A stretch of DNA of 64,000 bases from Lunularia cruciata (lineage: Eukaryota > Streptophyta > Marchantiopsida > Lunulariales > Lunulariaceae): positions 37,636,501 through 37,700,500 of the forward strand of contig OX419761.1 in the NCBI GenBank assembly GCA_948567375.1, written 5' to 3'. The notes beneath the pieces are model-generated. The model was not told where the DNA came from. It made no database searches and saw only the letters and a list, made by a program, of their open reading frames with translations. A program made the position numbers and the translations under genes. Positions 24,427-42,649 of the stretch are shown here, one piece after another (within the stretch, counting starts at the first letter, position 1; each line of letters starts with the position of its first letter).

Positions 24427-24564
24427 ACGCTCTTGCTACAACAAGGGTGCATGCTCTTGGATCCTAGCTCAACCGTGCATTAGGGCGTTCTGACTTGCAC
24501 CAACTACTTTCTCTAAAGCGATGAGGTTTTGCATAGGTTTGGTCCACCTATCTACATCTTCATT

Positions 24565-25190
24565 ACTCACTTGTGAGTGTGGTTCTACACTAGATGCAGC
24601 AGCGGTCTATATGACACGATGTCCTTTTGGAGGACAGAGGATAACTACCCATGATGCTATTAGGGACATAATGTTTGCTATGGCACAAGAGAGTGGATAC
24701 TTGGCTTGGAGGTTCATATGCTTTGCAGACGACACATGTTAGGGCAGATTTATACTTGGTCCGAGATGATCAGGTGACAATAGCGGATGTCGTGGTTATG
24801 TTCCCTATGTGGGATACAATTTTGGAGGGAGTGCTTACACATCCCCTTGGATGGGCAGCAAGTGCAACAGCAAGTCACAAGGTCTCCAAGTATATGGGCA
24901 TGCAGCGAGGTCACCTCTTTGTACCTCTAGCCTTGGAGTTATATGGAGCGATGGACATGGCGTTTGACACATTTGTCAAGGAGTGCACCAGAGCTTATCA
25001 TGTTAGGCGCCAGGGGTACCACTCTCATACTTTGTAGCATATTTTAGTCAACGTGTGTCTAGTGTTCTATAGAGGACAATGGCTGGTGCAATCCATAAAC
25101 TAATAATTACACTAGGTGATGCTTCTTCGGATGCTCCAGTTGTTTGCAGACCATACGACATGCATAGCTCGGATATCTTAGGTGTAATTG
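24565..25190 (+). pseudogene. LINE C-terminal Cys block and endonuclease-like domain
   Basis: Two overlapping open frames (24521-24742 and 24675-25037) encode one continuous C-terminus split by a frameshift near 24735. It has CECG, CPFGG and HDAIRDIMFAMAQESGY (zinc-binding CCHC-like), then RADLYLVRDDQVTIADVVV, where an R-x-D followed by D-V-V-V fits the restriction-like endonuclease seen after RT in R2-type elements, then HPLGWAASATASHKVSKY and LFVPLALELYGAMD. The frame ends with SSDILGVIG and a stop at about 25190. Family assignment is from memory of related plant RT proteins, not a search. Confidence 0.6.
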
Positions 25191-25313
25191 GATAACTTTC
25201 TCATATAGACTCTATTGGGGCCTAGCCCCATTTTATCTTTTTAGTCTCTCCCTTGTACTGCTTGATGCGGTCTTCTCCTCCTTCGCGTTCTCTACTAGCC
25301 TCTTTCCCAAAGA
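25190..25313 (+). repeat. LINE 3' untranslated tail
   Basis: About 120 bases beginning ACTTTCTCATATAGACTC. The same tail ends three other copies in the window (19260-19379, 58017-58130, and 63226-63327 on minus). Better-preserved copies end in a block like CGCGGTCGCCTTTTTT, so the element ends in a T-run rather than poly(A). Confidence 0.75.
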
Positions 25314-26085
25314 ATATTCATGAAATAGGTTCAATAGTTGCCTTTAAACCGGTGGACAAATAGTATGGTACTTCCCTAGGTTATTGACGCCCCTGGACAG
25401 ATCCGTTTGTAATTTTGCTAGAACTTCAACGCCATACACTGAAGATAGGCTGTCAGAGTGCACTAAAATACTTGACTTTGCAATTACTGTACCATTGTAT
25501 CACAGTTAAAAGAAGGCAGCGCAGGGAGCGCAGGGAGCACAGGTGTTCAGGAGCCAAGAAGAGAAGTGGAGATCTTTGTCACTTGGGAAACTAATCAGGT
25601 TGATTGAGAATTCTTGCATGCCACTAAGATGGTATGCACGACAAGAAATGAAAAACTCATAGACAGGTTACCGGAAACAAAGTGAATTGTATCCAGAATT
25701 TTATCGTTATTGATGAAAATAAGCAAAGTACCGTTAAGTGAGATTGACTAAATCGGTGTGAATCTCGCTATGGAATGGGTTGTCGCTGTACGTCCCTTTA
25801 GAAGTGCCATGTTATGCCATTGTAGAAGTACTATCATTGAGGATGGGCAGAGTCAAGAGGTACAACGTTAATTTGGTAACCGGCCTACATAGTCGAGACT
25901 AGCACAAGACCTGGGTTACGGTACGGTAGTCAGCAGTATCAATGTTTGATTGCCTAGTCTGCTCTAACTGGAATTTGTCGTTCTGGCCCCGCCACCGGCC
26001 CTTCCACCTCCCCCACATTAATCAGGATAGACCTCCAGATATTTGAGACGGTAATATACACTTTTGCTGGAGGGAGAGGCAAAGC
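25314..26085. other. Unassigned sequence
   Basis: Nothing recognised; no open frame with a motif. It contains GCGCAGGGAGCGCAGGGAGCAC at about 25517, a short internal repetition. Confidence 0.5.
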
Positions 26086-26163
26086 TTTCTCCAGGAGAAG
26101 CAGCAGAACCATCGCAAAGCTACTCCTTTTTTCTCCAGGAGAAGTAGCCGAACCATCGCAAAG
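26086..26163 (+). repeat. 44-bp direct repeat, 2 copies, next to copia-1
   Basis: TTCTCCAGGAGAAG starts at 26087 and 26131; both copies continue with AACCATCGCAAAG. They sit where the missing outer half of the copia-1 5' LTR would be. Confidence 0.7.
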
Positions 26164-26230
26164 ACATCAACTCAGAGTCATTGAGATCCATCTAGTCAGA
26201 ATAGGAGGACAGCACTATACTGACTCTGAC

Positions 26231-26341
26231 CTACTTGTGTATCTTCTTCTCTACCTATCTATATTTGAGCAGGACTTGTGTCCCACAGACAATTTTTTGG
26301 TGAACTACGGTATCTTCACTCTCAATTTTCATTCTGTCACA
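26231..26341 (+). repeat. copia-1 5' LTR, 3' part only
   Basis: Matches the last 120 bases of the 3' LTR and ends in CA directly before the primer site. Upstream of 26231 similarity to the 3' LTR stops, so the outer half is lost or replaced. Confidence 0.8.
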
Positions 26342-26353
26342 TGGTATCAGAGT
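26342..26353 (+). other. copia-1 primer-binding site (tRNA-iMet)
   Basis: TGGTATCAGAGT, complementary to the 3' end of plant initiator tRNA-Met apart from the last base, immediately after the LTR. Confidence 0.88.
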
Positions 26354-26439
26354 AGAAGAGAGAAGATGAGAGCCTTTAAGTTCAATTTGGCAAAAGGTAT
26401 CGCTTATCAAGTGATCTGAATTCTTTTTGGGTTTATACT

Positions 26440-26965
26440 ATGAGTACTAAACTAGATACTTATGGAGGCATCACAGGTGAGGTCTTGACAAAGGACAATT
26501 ATTCTATAGAATACCTGGCTTCTTGAAAGGCCAAGAATTATTTGATCTTGTCTCAGGGGTTGAAACTTGTCCCTGTAGGTGCTCCTTCAGCTCCTGATGT
26601 TCTTGATTGGAATAGTCCTGCCAATCAAGCTGTGTACTATCTTTCTTTGTGTGTTTCACCATCACTGTTTTGCTAGATGCAAAGTGTTGATACTCCCAAG
26701 GAGGTTTGACAAATGTTTTTCAGACATAGACAAAGGCAAGAAAGCTTCAACTGAAGCAGCAATTAATGGAGGTTAAAAAGGACAACTTAAGCATAATTGA
26801 TTATTTTTGTCACATTCATGGTCTGGTTGAGCAACTGAATAGCATTGGAGTTGAAGTGCGGATGAAGATTTTATTATTCATATTATTCAAATTCTACCAA
26901 AGGAGTAAACCTTTTGAGACATCTAAATTGTTAGAGATACTTATCCTCTATTTGACGAGCTAGTC
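26440..26965 (+). pseudogene. copia-1 gag, broken
   Basis: Starts at ATG 26440 with MSTKLDTYGGITGEVLTKDN, a copia gag opening, and continues with NYLILSQGLKLVPVGAPSAP (about 26537). Stops at 26524, 26675 and 26709 and a frame change near 26740 break it; the last recognisable part (IDYFCHIHGLVEQLNSIGVE, about 26799) matches the gag core QL..L..G. No zinc knuckle was found. Confidence 0.75.
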
Positions 26966-27299
26966 CCAATGTTAGTCTTTGAACAGATGTGGCTGCAAGG
27001 TGGTGGCAATGGTATTGTTGCTCAAGATCAGGTTTTGTTTGCTGGGCGAGGTTGCGCAAGAGGCAGAGGATGTGGAAGTTCTTTTTGTGGAGGTGCTGTT
27101 GGTGGAGTTCAATCCTCACAAAGACAATATCCAACACAAGGCAAGTCCTTAAACGGAGAGATTCTGCATTCAAAATCTCATTATGAGAAGATTTTTTTTA
27201 AGAAGCAAGCTGATATTTGTACTAGTAAACTCCCTGAGGAAAACTATATGAAGAAAGATTCCTACTCTAGAGATCATCTATTAATGAGGACTCATACTG

Positions 27300-27370
27300 C
27301 TGCATTGATGACCAAAAGTGAAGGAGAGTGGTTCATCTACTCAGGGTGCTCCAACCATATAACACATTAG
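27300..27370 (+). pseudogene. copia-1 protease fragment
   Basis: GEWFIYSGCSNHITH at about 27324-27368 corresponds to the copia protease active site W-x-I/L-D-S-G-x-S/C-x-H. The catalytic Asp is Tyr here. It is the end of a 133-codon frame (26969-27370) that stops at TAG 27368. Integrase should follow but is absent. Confidence 0.7.
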
Positions 27371-27484
27371 GCTAGTATTTTCAGTTCTAAAGAACCAATA
27401 TCTGAATCATTGTCCTTGAATATGGATGATGATACTGAATTTGTGCTCTCTCAGCATTAGCCACTTTCAATAAGTGAACTTTCT

Positions 27485-28110
27485 ATCAGATGGACTTCAA
27501 TGATGCTTTCCTCAATGGAGATTTGGAGGAGGAAGAATACATGATCCAACCACCTGCATATGAAGATCCAAGATATCCAAAAAAGTTTGCTTGTTGAAAA
27601 AGTCTCTCTGTGGACTTAAGCAAGCTCCACTAGCTTGGAATGCCAAAATAAATTTCTATCTTTTATCTATTGGATTCAAGTTTGCAGTTTACTATCTGTT
27701 ATCTATTGGATTTCAAGTTCAGATTCTTCATTGTACATACTACAAGCTGGTGGCAATATGGTTTTGTTGATCATCTTTGTTTATGACATGATCATCATTA
27801 GTAGTTGTCAAGATATCATTTGGCAAGTACAAGATCAATTGATGGGAGAGTTTGACATGAAGGACTTGGGAGAATTCAAATACTTCCTGGGTATTGAGTT
27901 TATTCAATATTGAATATTGTACCTCCCTTTGGTTATTACAGTGTCAATATTCTCTCAAGATGTTGGAAAAGTTTGGTATGATGGCTTGTAAGCCTATTTC
28001 TACTCCTCTCCCAACTTCTGTGAAGTTAAATGCAAAGATGGTGAGTTGCTGGTTGATCCAAATATGTATAGGCAGATTTTTGGGAGTCTGATTTATTTTA
28101 CTCTTACTAG
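27485..28110 (+). pseudogene. copia-1 reverse transcriptase, broken
   Basis: The frames give MDFNDAFLNGDLEEEEYMI (about 27490, copia motif with the first catalytic Asp), then LLKKSLCGLKQAPLAWN (about 27593), then LLIIFVYDMIIISS (about 27759), where the usual Y-V-D-D has lost one Asp, and DLGEFKYFLGIE (about 27864). A duplicated TATCTATTGGATT block lies near 27664 and 27700. Several frame changes. Confidence 0.82.
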
Positions 28111-28204
28111 ACCACATCTAAGCTCCACTGTTGGTCTAGTGAGTCAATCTGTGCAAGCCCCAAGGAAGCCACATCTTGATACAGTTTGAACCATTTCATG
28201 TTAT

Positions 28205-28675
28205 GTGAAGTTTACCATTCAATTTGGTCTTCACTATTCAGCTGGTGGATTCCCCGTTATACAAGGTTTTACTGATGCTGAGTTGGCAGGAAGTGTTCAA
28301 GATCAAAGATCAACATCAGGTTATGTTTTCAGACTTGGAAGTTCTACAATTAGTTGGTCATCAAAGAAGCAACCTACAGTTGCTTTATCATGAACAGAAG
28401 CGGAATGTAGGGGTGCCACTAATGCTACATGTGAGTCTTTTTGGCTTCACACCTTATTATTAGAAGATATGGGATATATATTTCACGATCCAATAATCTT
28501 ATACACAGATAATATCAGCATTATTAAACTTGCTAGCAATCCAATATTTCATGCAAGGACCAAACATATAGAAGTCTATTATCATTTCATCAGAGAAAAG
28601 GTATTGGTTGGAGAAATAGATTTGCAATATATTCTTGTGGATGAGCAAATTGCTAATATTTTCACCAAAGCTTGA
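28205..28675 (+). pseudogene. copia-1 RNase H, broken
   Basis: GFTDAELAGSVQDQRSTSGY (about 28266) is the copia RNase H start with D-A-x-x-A-G; SWSSKKQPTVALS precedes a TGA at 28391; the second half carries LYTDNISIIKLASNPIFHAR (about 28500), RTKHIEVYYHFIREK and IANIFTKA with a stop at 28673, the normal end of a copia polyprotein. One stop and one frameshift separate the halves. Confidence 0.85.
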
Positions 28676-28753
28676 CCTAGAGATGAATTTCAATAAAATA
28701 CTCAAATCTCATCTAGGAATCAAAGATATTGACGTTAGTTTGAGGGAGAGCGT

Positions 28754-29005
28754 TGATGAAGTATCACAAGCTGATAATCCTAGTACCGAGTGACCGCAGG
28801 AGAGTTAATCCTTAGTCACTCTTTATTATTTACTCACCGGTTCTCCTTAGTCACCATTTTTGAATTATGGTGAAGTGTGACTTTGCTCTACTTGTGTATC
28901 TTCTTCTCTACCTATATACATTCGAGCAGGACTTGCGTCCCGCGTACCACTCCATTCTTTGGTGAACTATAGTATCTTCACTCTCAGTTGTCATCCCGTA
29001 GTAAC
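28754..29005 (+). repeat. copia-1 3' LTR
   Basis: 252 bp, from TGATGAAGTATC after the purine tract TGAGGGAGAG (28741-28750) to ACA. A TATA-like or transcription-start element was not evident. Confidence 0.78.
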
Positions 29006-37140
<8,135 letters not shown>

Positions 37141-37830
37141 ACAACAAGGACAAAATGAGAATCCTTACAATAATGGAGGATGTTGCATGAAAATTAATAG
37201 ATCATATGTAGAAAGTAGTTATGACTCAAGCCCATTAGACAAAGCTATGGGAACTGAAGGTGCAAATGACATGTTGGAAGCAAAGGTTTACTCAAAAAAG
37301 CAATTAACAAGTTCACAACCCAATTGAAGGATATAGGCTATAAGCATCCAAGTTTTGTTCCATCTCAACATATGGAGAATGGTCTTGATGACTTGTCAAG
37401 AAAATTATCCTATTGTACATAAGCATTACCATGCCAAGGGTCTATAGAAATTTTCAAATATGAAGGTGTACCACCCCAAAGGTGTTTCCTTTGCCCTATG
37501 TCTATATACAATGAAATTAATTGAGTTGAGCTACCTTCACCTCTACATATTCTAATCAACCTATCAATTTTATCCTTGCAATCAGCCAATTCCTTTAGCC
37601 TGTTGGCTAAGACTACCTTGAAGTTTACCTTGGTATGCTTTTTCAATTGGGTAGTGAACTTGTTTAATTGCTTGTTTGAGTAAACCTTTGCTTCCAACAT
37701 GTCATTTGCACCTTCAGATCCCATAGCTTTGTCTAATGGGCTTGAGCTATAACTAATTTCTACATATGATCTATTAATTGGCATGCAATAGCCTCCATGA
37801 TTGTGAGGATTCTCATTTTCTCCTTGTCCA
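37141..37830. repeat. Inverted repeat, arms about 190-200 bp
   Basis: The left arm 37141-37340 (+) and right arm 37642-37830 (-) share long blocks, including GATCATATGTAGAAA and GGTGCAAATGACATGTTGG. The spacer is about 300 bp. The right arm is part of the minus-strand open frame 37410-37892. Confidence 0.85.
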
Positions 37831-37892
37831 TGGAGTAGCAAATGGATGTCATCTCTACCTCCAGCTCCAGCTCTAGCTACACCTCGTGTCAT
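37410..37892 (-). pseudogene. Unidentified minus-strand coding remnant, coiled-coil-like
   Basis: A 160-codon open frame; family unknown. Upstream on minus, in shifting frames to about 38340, the translation keeps a Lys/Glu/Gln-rich helical character (for example EQLSSYDGEIAVIKQELTKA near 38070), as in coiled-coil proteins or retroelement gag. It lies in the same direction as the remnant at 45809-46153 and 38.9-39.5 kb and may be the downstream part of the same old element. Not a live gene: stops separate all blocks. Confidence 0.3.
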
Positions 37893-38899
37893 AACTATAC
37901 AAGAAGGATATGCTCCCTCTCCTTGTGTTCATTGGCTATCTTGGTTAAACTTCTATGCAGAGTTTGGCCATCTCCTTGTAGTTTTATGGCACCAGCTGTA
38001 CCTTTGCAACCTGATTTGTGCCTTGGTCAATTCTTGCTTGATCACGGCTATTTCTCCATCATAGGAACTTAATTGCTCCTTGTGCCTCTTCAAATGGACT
38101 AAGAAAACCTGAGTCCACTATTGTTTTTTATCTTTAGAATGCTTACAAGATTCTTCATCCTCTACATGTCACTGTCATACTTCCCCCAACTTTCCTTCTC
38201 ATCTTTCTTCCTAGATATATTTGCATTCTCTCTATTTAGACATTAGGTTTCTATGTTGAGTCACAAATGGTTCTTCCAACTTGTTGAGTTTTGTACATTA
38301 GCAATTTTCAACTACTCCTCCTTTTTTAGCTTCATCTCAAGATTGAACTATCTCATCATGAGCTTGTGCTAGCTAGCATTGGGTTTCTACCTTCTCTAGA
38401 CTGGCACTCTAGATTGTCTAATGTAGGAACTCTGACAAGTTTTTGGGATTGTTCATGTCTAGATGTAGTTCTTGGTAGAAGGGAAGAACATCATGTAATA
38501 GACATTGGTACATGTATATTCTATTATGATATTAAGTTTGGTATTCAAAGTAGTTGAGAAATACTATGTATATAGAGTTAAAGCAAGCTTCTACATTAGC
38601 TATGATTAGCTAGAGTTAGTCATAGCCATGATAAGATAGATGTGACTCTACTTTAGAGGAAATTGAAAGAGTGAGCACCATTATTTTGAATTCTAGTGTC
38701 TTGACTTGGTATTATTCCTAGGTGTTTGGCTTTGAGGAAAGAATTGAGAACTCTTGGACCCACAAACCTTTTTGGTTTGAATTCTTCTATAGTCCAAGGA
38801 TAGCCATGTGAAGGAATCCTTGACCTGATAGTTTGGTCAAGATGATACCACATGCTTAGTGGATTGTTCCCATGAGCTTTGATATCCTTTTAGACTTTA

Positions 38900-39522
38900 T
38901 ATGAATTTTAGCCTAGTAACTTGAGTTACTATGATAATTAGTAACTTTGGTATGTAGCTATTTCACAAGTTAATAAACTAGAGATGAAGAGGTACTCATC
39001 ATCCTTTCATTTTCATCTATTTCTCTGTCATTGAGTTCTCTAGTGAGCAAGGTCTTGAGTATTGGAGGTGCTTTTGAGAAGTATGATGGATTTTGGTTCT
39101 TTGCCTTCTTAGTCCATGGTGTGCTACCTTAATAACTATCAAAGGTTCATTTTGAGTGAGAGACAAGCTGGCTCATAGTCTTCCATCACCTATGGAGTTG
39201 GTCGTAACTTAATGATGATCCACCACAACATTGGCACACCTTCTTGATCTCTTAGGGTTGGTTCCCCCTCTTCATCTTCCTCCTATGATGACTCCAAAGG
39301 CTTAACTCTCTCTAGGTTGACATTCTTTTTAGCTTTTTTTCTTTGGGTTCCCTCTTTGATACCAAGAACCATTGGAGGGCTCTCCACTTTTGGCACCTCT
39401 TTAGAGCAAGACCCTACTTTGTTGTCTTGGTCCACCCTCTCATCCTACCTATGCTTGGATAGGGTCCATTTGTTTTATCTGCACTTCATTTATAGACAAG
39501 GGTACTTCTTCACTTGTGGATT
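38900..39522 (-). pseudogene. Old coding remnant, part downstream of the copia-2 insertion
   Basis: Minus-strand translation in one main frame gives a Lys/Glu-rich segment (PPMVLGIKEGTQRKKAKKNV near 39340) followed by an acidic block (EEDEEGEPTLRDQEG). It continues the frame of 45809-46153 if copia-2 and one copy of its 5-bp target site are removed. Family not recognised; a gag-like or host nuclear protein remnant are both possible. Confidence 0.4.
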
Positions 39523-39782
39523 TGATCAATAAAATTGATTAGTGCCACATAAACCATGCTGATTCCAAGCAAATTCACACTTTAGACAGGAATACGTGGT
39601 TCACCTTTGTGTGAAGCTATGTCCACGGTAAGCATCAAGAAGGCCTTTACTGACTCAAGGTCCTATCCTTTTACTAGTCCAGTCCTGCGACAATTTTACA
39701 GTCCATACTCCCCACGACCTGCAAGAGAGCAACCCTCACCAAAATACCCAGAACCCTAAGGCATATCAGTCCAAACCTAACA
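39523..39782 (-). repeat. copia-2 3' LTR
   Basis: 260 bp, TGATCAATAAAATTG to CCTAACA on the plus strand. Same length as its partner, which it matches at about nine in ten positions. Confidence 0.92.
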
Positions 39783-39894
39783 AAATTCCCTTGACTCTTG
39801 TCTTGGGGTTAGTAACCTTGCAACAATTAATCACTCAGCGGGAAGTTCTAGATAGACAACCAATTACTTGACCCCTCCTTTAAACTAGGATAAA

Positions 39895-40278
39895 CTAGAA
39901 CTTATACCGTAGCTCATATAGGGATAGAGTAACCAAAATAGCCAAGGTCACCTCTAATGTTAGGTCATCCTTCTCATGCTCCACTTGCACAACCTGCAGG
40001 GTAGCACGATGCCTAAAGAAACTTTCTAAAGATACGACTTTGGTAAAGGCATCAGCCGGGTTGAGCTTACCATCAATCTTGACTAGATCAAGCATTTTCT
40101 CAGACACAAATTGCCTAAGAAAGTGATATCTGATGTCTATATGCTTAACCCTATTGTCCATCACCTGATTTTCAGCTAGGTATAAAGCACTTTGACTGTC
40201 ACAATGAAGCATTACATTACCATGTGTTAGCCCTATCTCAGCAACAAGTTTGTCCAACCAAATTGCTTCCTTTGCTGC
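39895..40278 (-). pseudogene. copia-2 RNase H C-terminal part
   Basis: Continues the RT/RNase H polyprotein in the same frame after one nonsense codon: KEAIWLDKLVAEIGL, HCDSQSALYLAENQV with the third catalytic Asp, KHIDIRYHFLRQFV and NPADAFTKV, the canonical end of copia RNase H, followed by a short tail to 39895. Confidence 0.88.
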
Positions 40279-41613
40279 TTATGCTGCTGCCACATACTCC
40301 ACTTCTGTAGTAGATTGTGCAACATACTTTTGCAAGATAGATCTCCAACTAATGCACCCACTACCAAGTGTGAATACATACCCTGTTGTTGACCTCCGCT
40401 TGTCCAGATCTTGTCCATAATCAGCATCTACATAGCCATCTAGTGATATTGCATTCATTGATCTTCCATCAAATAAGATCACATAGTCTAGTCTACCTCT
40501 CAAATACCTAAGAATCCACTTAATTGCTTCCCAATGTGTCCTTCCTGGATTTGACATATACCTGCACACCTTGCCCATTGCTAGGGCAAGGTCAGGTCTA
40601 TTGCAAGTCATCAAGTACATGAGACTCCCAACAGCCTTCTCATAAGGAATGTTAGCCATCAAACCCTTCTCCACATCATCTGTAGGAAAACATGCCGTTG
40701 AAAGCTTGAAATGAGAAGCTAGAGGAGTACTTACTGGTTTACCGTTCTCCATGTTGGACCTAGCAAGTACCTTCCTAGCATACTTACCATGTGTCAACCA
40801 CAACTGACCAGTTCCCAAGTTCCTCTTGATCTCCATGCCTAATATCCTTGTGGCCAACCCTAGATCCTTCATCCTGAACTCTGAACTCAAGAGCGCCTTG
40901 AGCTTGTTCCCCTCAAATCTATCCTTGGCAGCTATCAACATGTCATCCACATATAGCACAAGAAATATAAAACCAAAGGTCTTATTACTCACTGGTTTCA
41001 TGTACACAAAGGGATCAAATAAACTCCTATTGAAACCCTGAGTGTGCATAAACACATCAAACCTCTTGTTCCATTGGCAAGGTGCTTGCTTCAATCCATA
41101 GAAGGACTTCAGCGATTTGCATACCTTGTCTTCTTGGCCATTCTTCACAAATCCCACAGTGTGACTCATGAAGATCCTCTCATCCAAGGTACCATAGAGA
41201 AACGTTGTGACAACATCCATTTGATCTAAAGTAAGACCAAATAATGCAAAAAGCATACATAACATACGGATTGTGGAATACTTTACAATAGGAGAAAAGA
41301 CCTCATTGAAGTCCACCCCCTTCTCTTGAGTGAACCCCTTTGCTACCAACCTAGCCTTGTAGATCTTTGATCCCTCCTTAGGACCCTCTTTCAACTTGTA
41401 GATCCACTTGCAATCTATCACTTGTTGATCCTTAGGAAACCTAACTAGCTCCCAAGTCTTGTTATCCCTCAAGGATTCCATCTCCCTCTCCATAGAACCA
41501 AACCACTCATCCTTTTCACTAGAATAACATGCCTCCTTGTAGGATGAGGGTTCACCTTCTTCCAAGACCAGAGCATGAGCATCATTCCTTGAAGTCAAGT
41601 CATCATCCAACAA
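40279..41613 (-). CDS. copia-2 reverse transcriptase and start of RNase H
   Basis: Uninterrupted 444-codon frame, the longest in the window. It contains the copia RT start KDEWFGSMEREMESL, DCKWIYKLK, ARLVAKGFTQEKGVDFNEVF, the first catalytic Asp in QMDVVTTFLYGTLDE, KSFYGLKQAPCQWNKRFD, the catalytic box LYVDDMLIAA, and then GSLMYLMTCNRPDLA and the RNase H blocks YVDADYGQDLDKRRSTTGY and TEVEYVAAA. All RT catalytic aspartates are present. It stops at TAA 40279-40281, which interrupts RNase H where Glu or a similar residue is expected. The start is the first ATG of an open polyprotein frame, not a true initiation site. Confidence 0.93.
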   Translation of the reverse strand: MLDDDLTSRNDAHALVLEEGEPSSYKEACYSSEKDEWFGSMEREMESLRDNKTWELVRFPKDQQVIDCKWIYKLKEGPKEGSKIYKARLVAKGFTQEKGVDFNEVFSPIVKYSTIRMLCMLFALFGLTLDQMDVVTTFLYGTLDERIFMSHTVGFVKNGQEDKVCKSLKSFYGLKQAPCQWNKRFDVFMHTQGFNRSLFDPFVYMKPVSNKTFGFIFLVLYVDDMLIAAKDRFEGNKLKALLSSEFRMKDLGLATRILGMEIKRNLGTGQLWLTHGKYARKVLARSNMENGKPVSTPLASHFKLSTACFPTDDVEKGLMANIPYEKAVGSLMYLMTCNRPDLALAMGKVCRYMSNPGRTHWEAIKWILRYLRGRLDYVILFDGRSMNAISLDGYVDADYGQDLDKRRSTTGYVFTLGSGCISWRSILQKYVAQSTTEVEYVAAA

Positions 41614-41700
41614 CTTTGTTGAATCAATCCACTGACCATATCTAATTGGAGCTCAACTAGCATGCCTTGATAACCTCCTAGATGAACTCTACGCTTGATC

Positions 41701-42649
41701 TCAATTTGTAGGTCCAATGTGAGACTGAACTAGCATATTTTGTTGCTCATTAGCAATTACTTGCTCCATTTGTTCTTGCTCCTCAAGAACTTGCTCTGCT
41801 ACATGAGCACCTCCTTCCTCTTCATCACTTAAGTGATAAATCTCCCCCTCAACTAGGTCTAAGGTGGGAGACTTGCCTTTGTCAATGTAGGGAGACAGAG
41901 CATTCTTCCCCTCCTTGAATAATCTGGATTCATTAAAAATAGCATCCCTACTGACCACAACCTTACACAATATTGGATCCCATAACTTACAAGCTTTCAC
42001 TGCAATTGCATAGCCAAGAAAAACACATTTCTTTGAGTTAGCATCCAACTTGGACCTCTCCTCCTTAGGTGTGAGTGAATATGCATCACAACCAAATATC
42101 TTAAATCTACCATAATCAGCTGGTCTCTTATGCCTCAACTCATATGGTGTCTTGAAGTTGATTGCACTAGATGGAGAAATATTTACCATAGATGTCGCTG
42201 TGTTGATAGCTTCTGCCCAAAACTCATGTGGCAACTTTGATTCACTCAACATACTCCGTGCATGTTCCAACAATGTCCGGTTGAGCCGCTCAGCAACACA
42301 GTTCTGCTGCGGAGTGTAAACTATGGTAAGGTGGCGAGTTATCCCTTGTTCTCTGCAGTATGCCTGAAAGTCTCTAGAGACAAACTCCCCGCCATTGTCT
42401 GATCTCAAACACCTCACCTTCCCCCCAATCTGAGTCTCCACTTGGTCTTCCACTTCTTGAAAGTGGCAAAGACTTCAGACTTGTGGTGCATGAAATAAAT
42501 CCACACAAACCTCGGTTAATCATCAGTAAATGTTACATAGTAACTTTTTCCAGAGTGTGAGGTGTAGGAGATGGTCCCCACACATCACTATGTACATACT
42601 CAAGTAGACCCTTGGAATTATGGGTCCCCACTCCAAAAACAGATCTGTT
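41701..42649 (-). pseudogene. copia-2 integrase catalytic and C-terminal domain
   Basis: The D-D-E triad is complete: YVHSDVWGPS (about 42570), RSDNGGEF (about 42405) and TPQQNCVAERLNRTLLEHAR (about 42315). The frame 42453-41701 (250 codons) runs through the copia GKF-like C-terminus (FKIFGCDAYSLTPKEERSKL, KKCVFLGY) to an acidic linker (DEEEGG, EEQEQMEQ). Breaks lie between 42649 and 42453, including TAG and TAA codons and a shift near the second Asp block. A stop precedes RT. Confidence 0.87.

Larger units (their letters stand above)
22720..25313 (+). mobile_element. LINE (non-LTR retrotransposon), 5'-truncated and rearranged
   Basis: RT motifs in order are NLVDVENVFNSVS (about 22738), DTRQGDPLGG (about 23032) and FPSLADDTHIV at about 23128-23160, which has the catalytic A-D-D. 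Then follow a conserved post-RT block (LPILCGGV...TTPIAFLGS), a Cys-rich block CECGSTLDAAAVYMTRCPFGG (starting about 24575) and RADLYLVRDD...IADVVV (about 24742), resembling the zinc-binding plus restriction-like endonuclease C-terminus of early-branching LINEs such as the R2 group; that last reading is inference. The order is disturbed by an inverted duplication at 23539-24426. The 5' end is missing or unrecognisable before about 22720. The 3' end is the T-ending tail at about 25190-25313. Confidence 0.8.
26231..29005 (+). mobile_element. Ty1/copia element copia-1, internally deleted
   Basis: Bounded by a partial 5' LTR (26231-26341) and a 3' LTR (28754-29005) that share blocks such as CTACTTGTGTATCTTCTTCT. 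A 12-base initiator-tRNA-Met primer site lies at 26342 and a purine tract before 28754. The internal order is gag, a protease fragment, RT, RNase H; the whole integrase is missing. All coding parts have stops or frameshifts. Confidence 0.88.

Noticed and set aside
25190-25313. LINE tail as an independent SINE
   Set aside because: In the 25-kb copy it follows the LINE frame directly and no Pol III promoter boxes were seen; a SINE sharing this tail elsewhere is not excluded.
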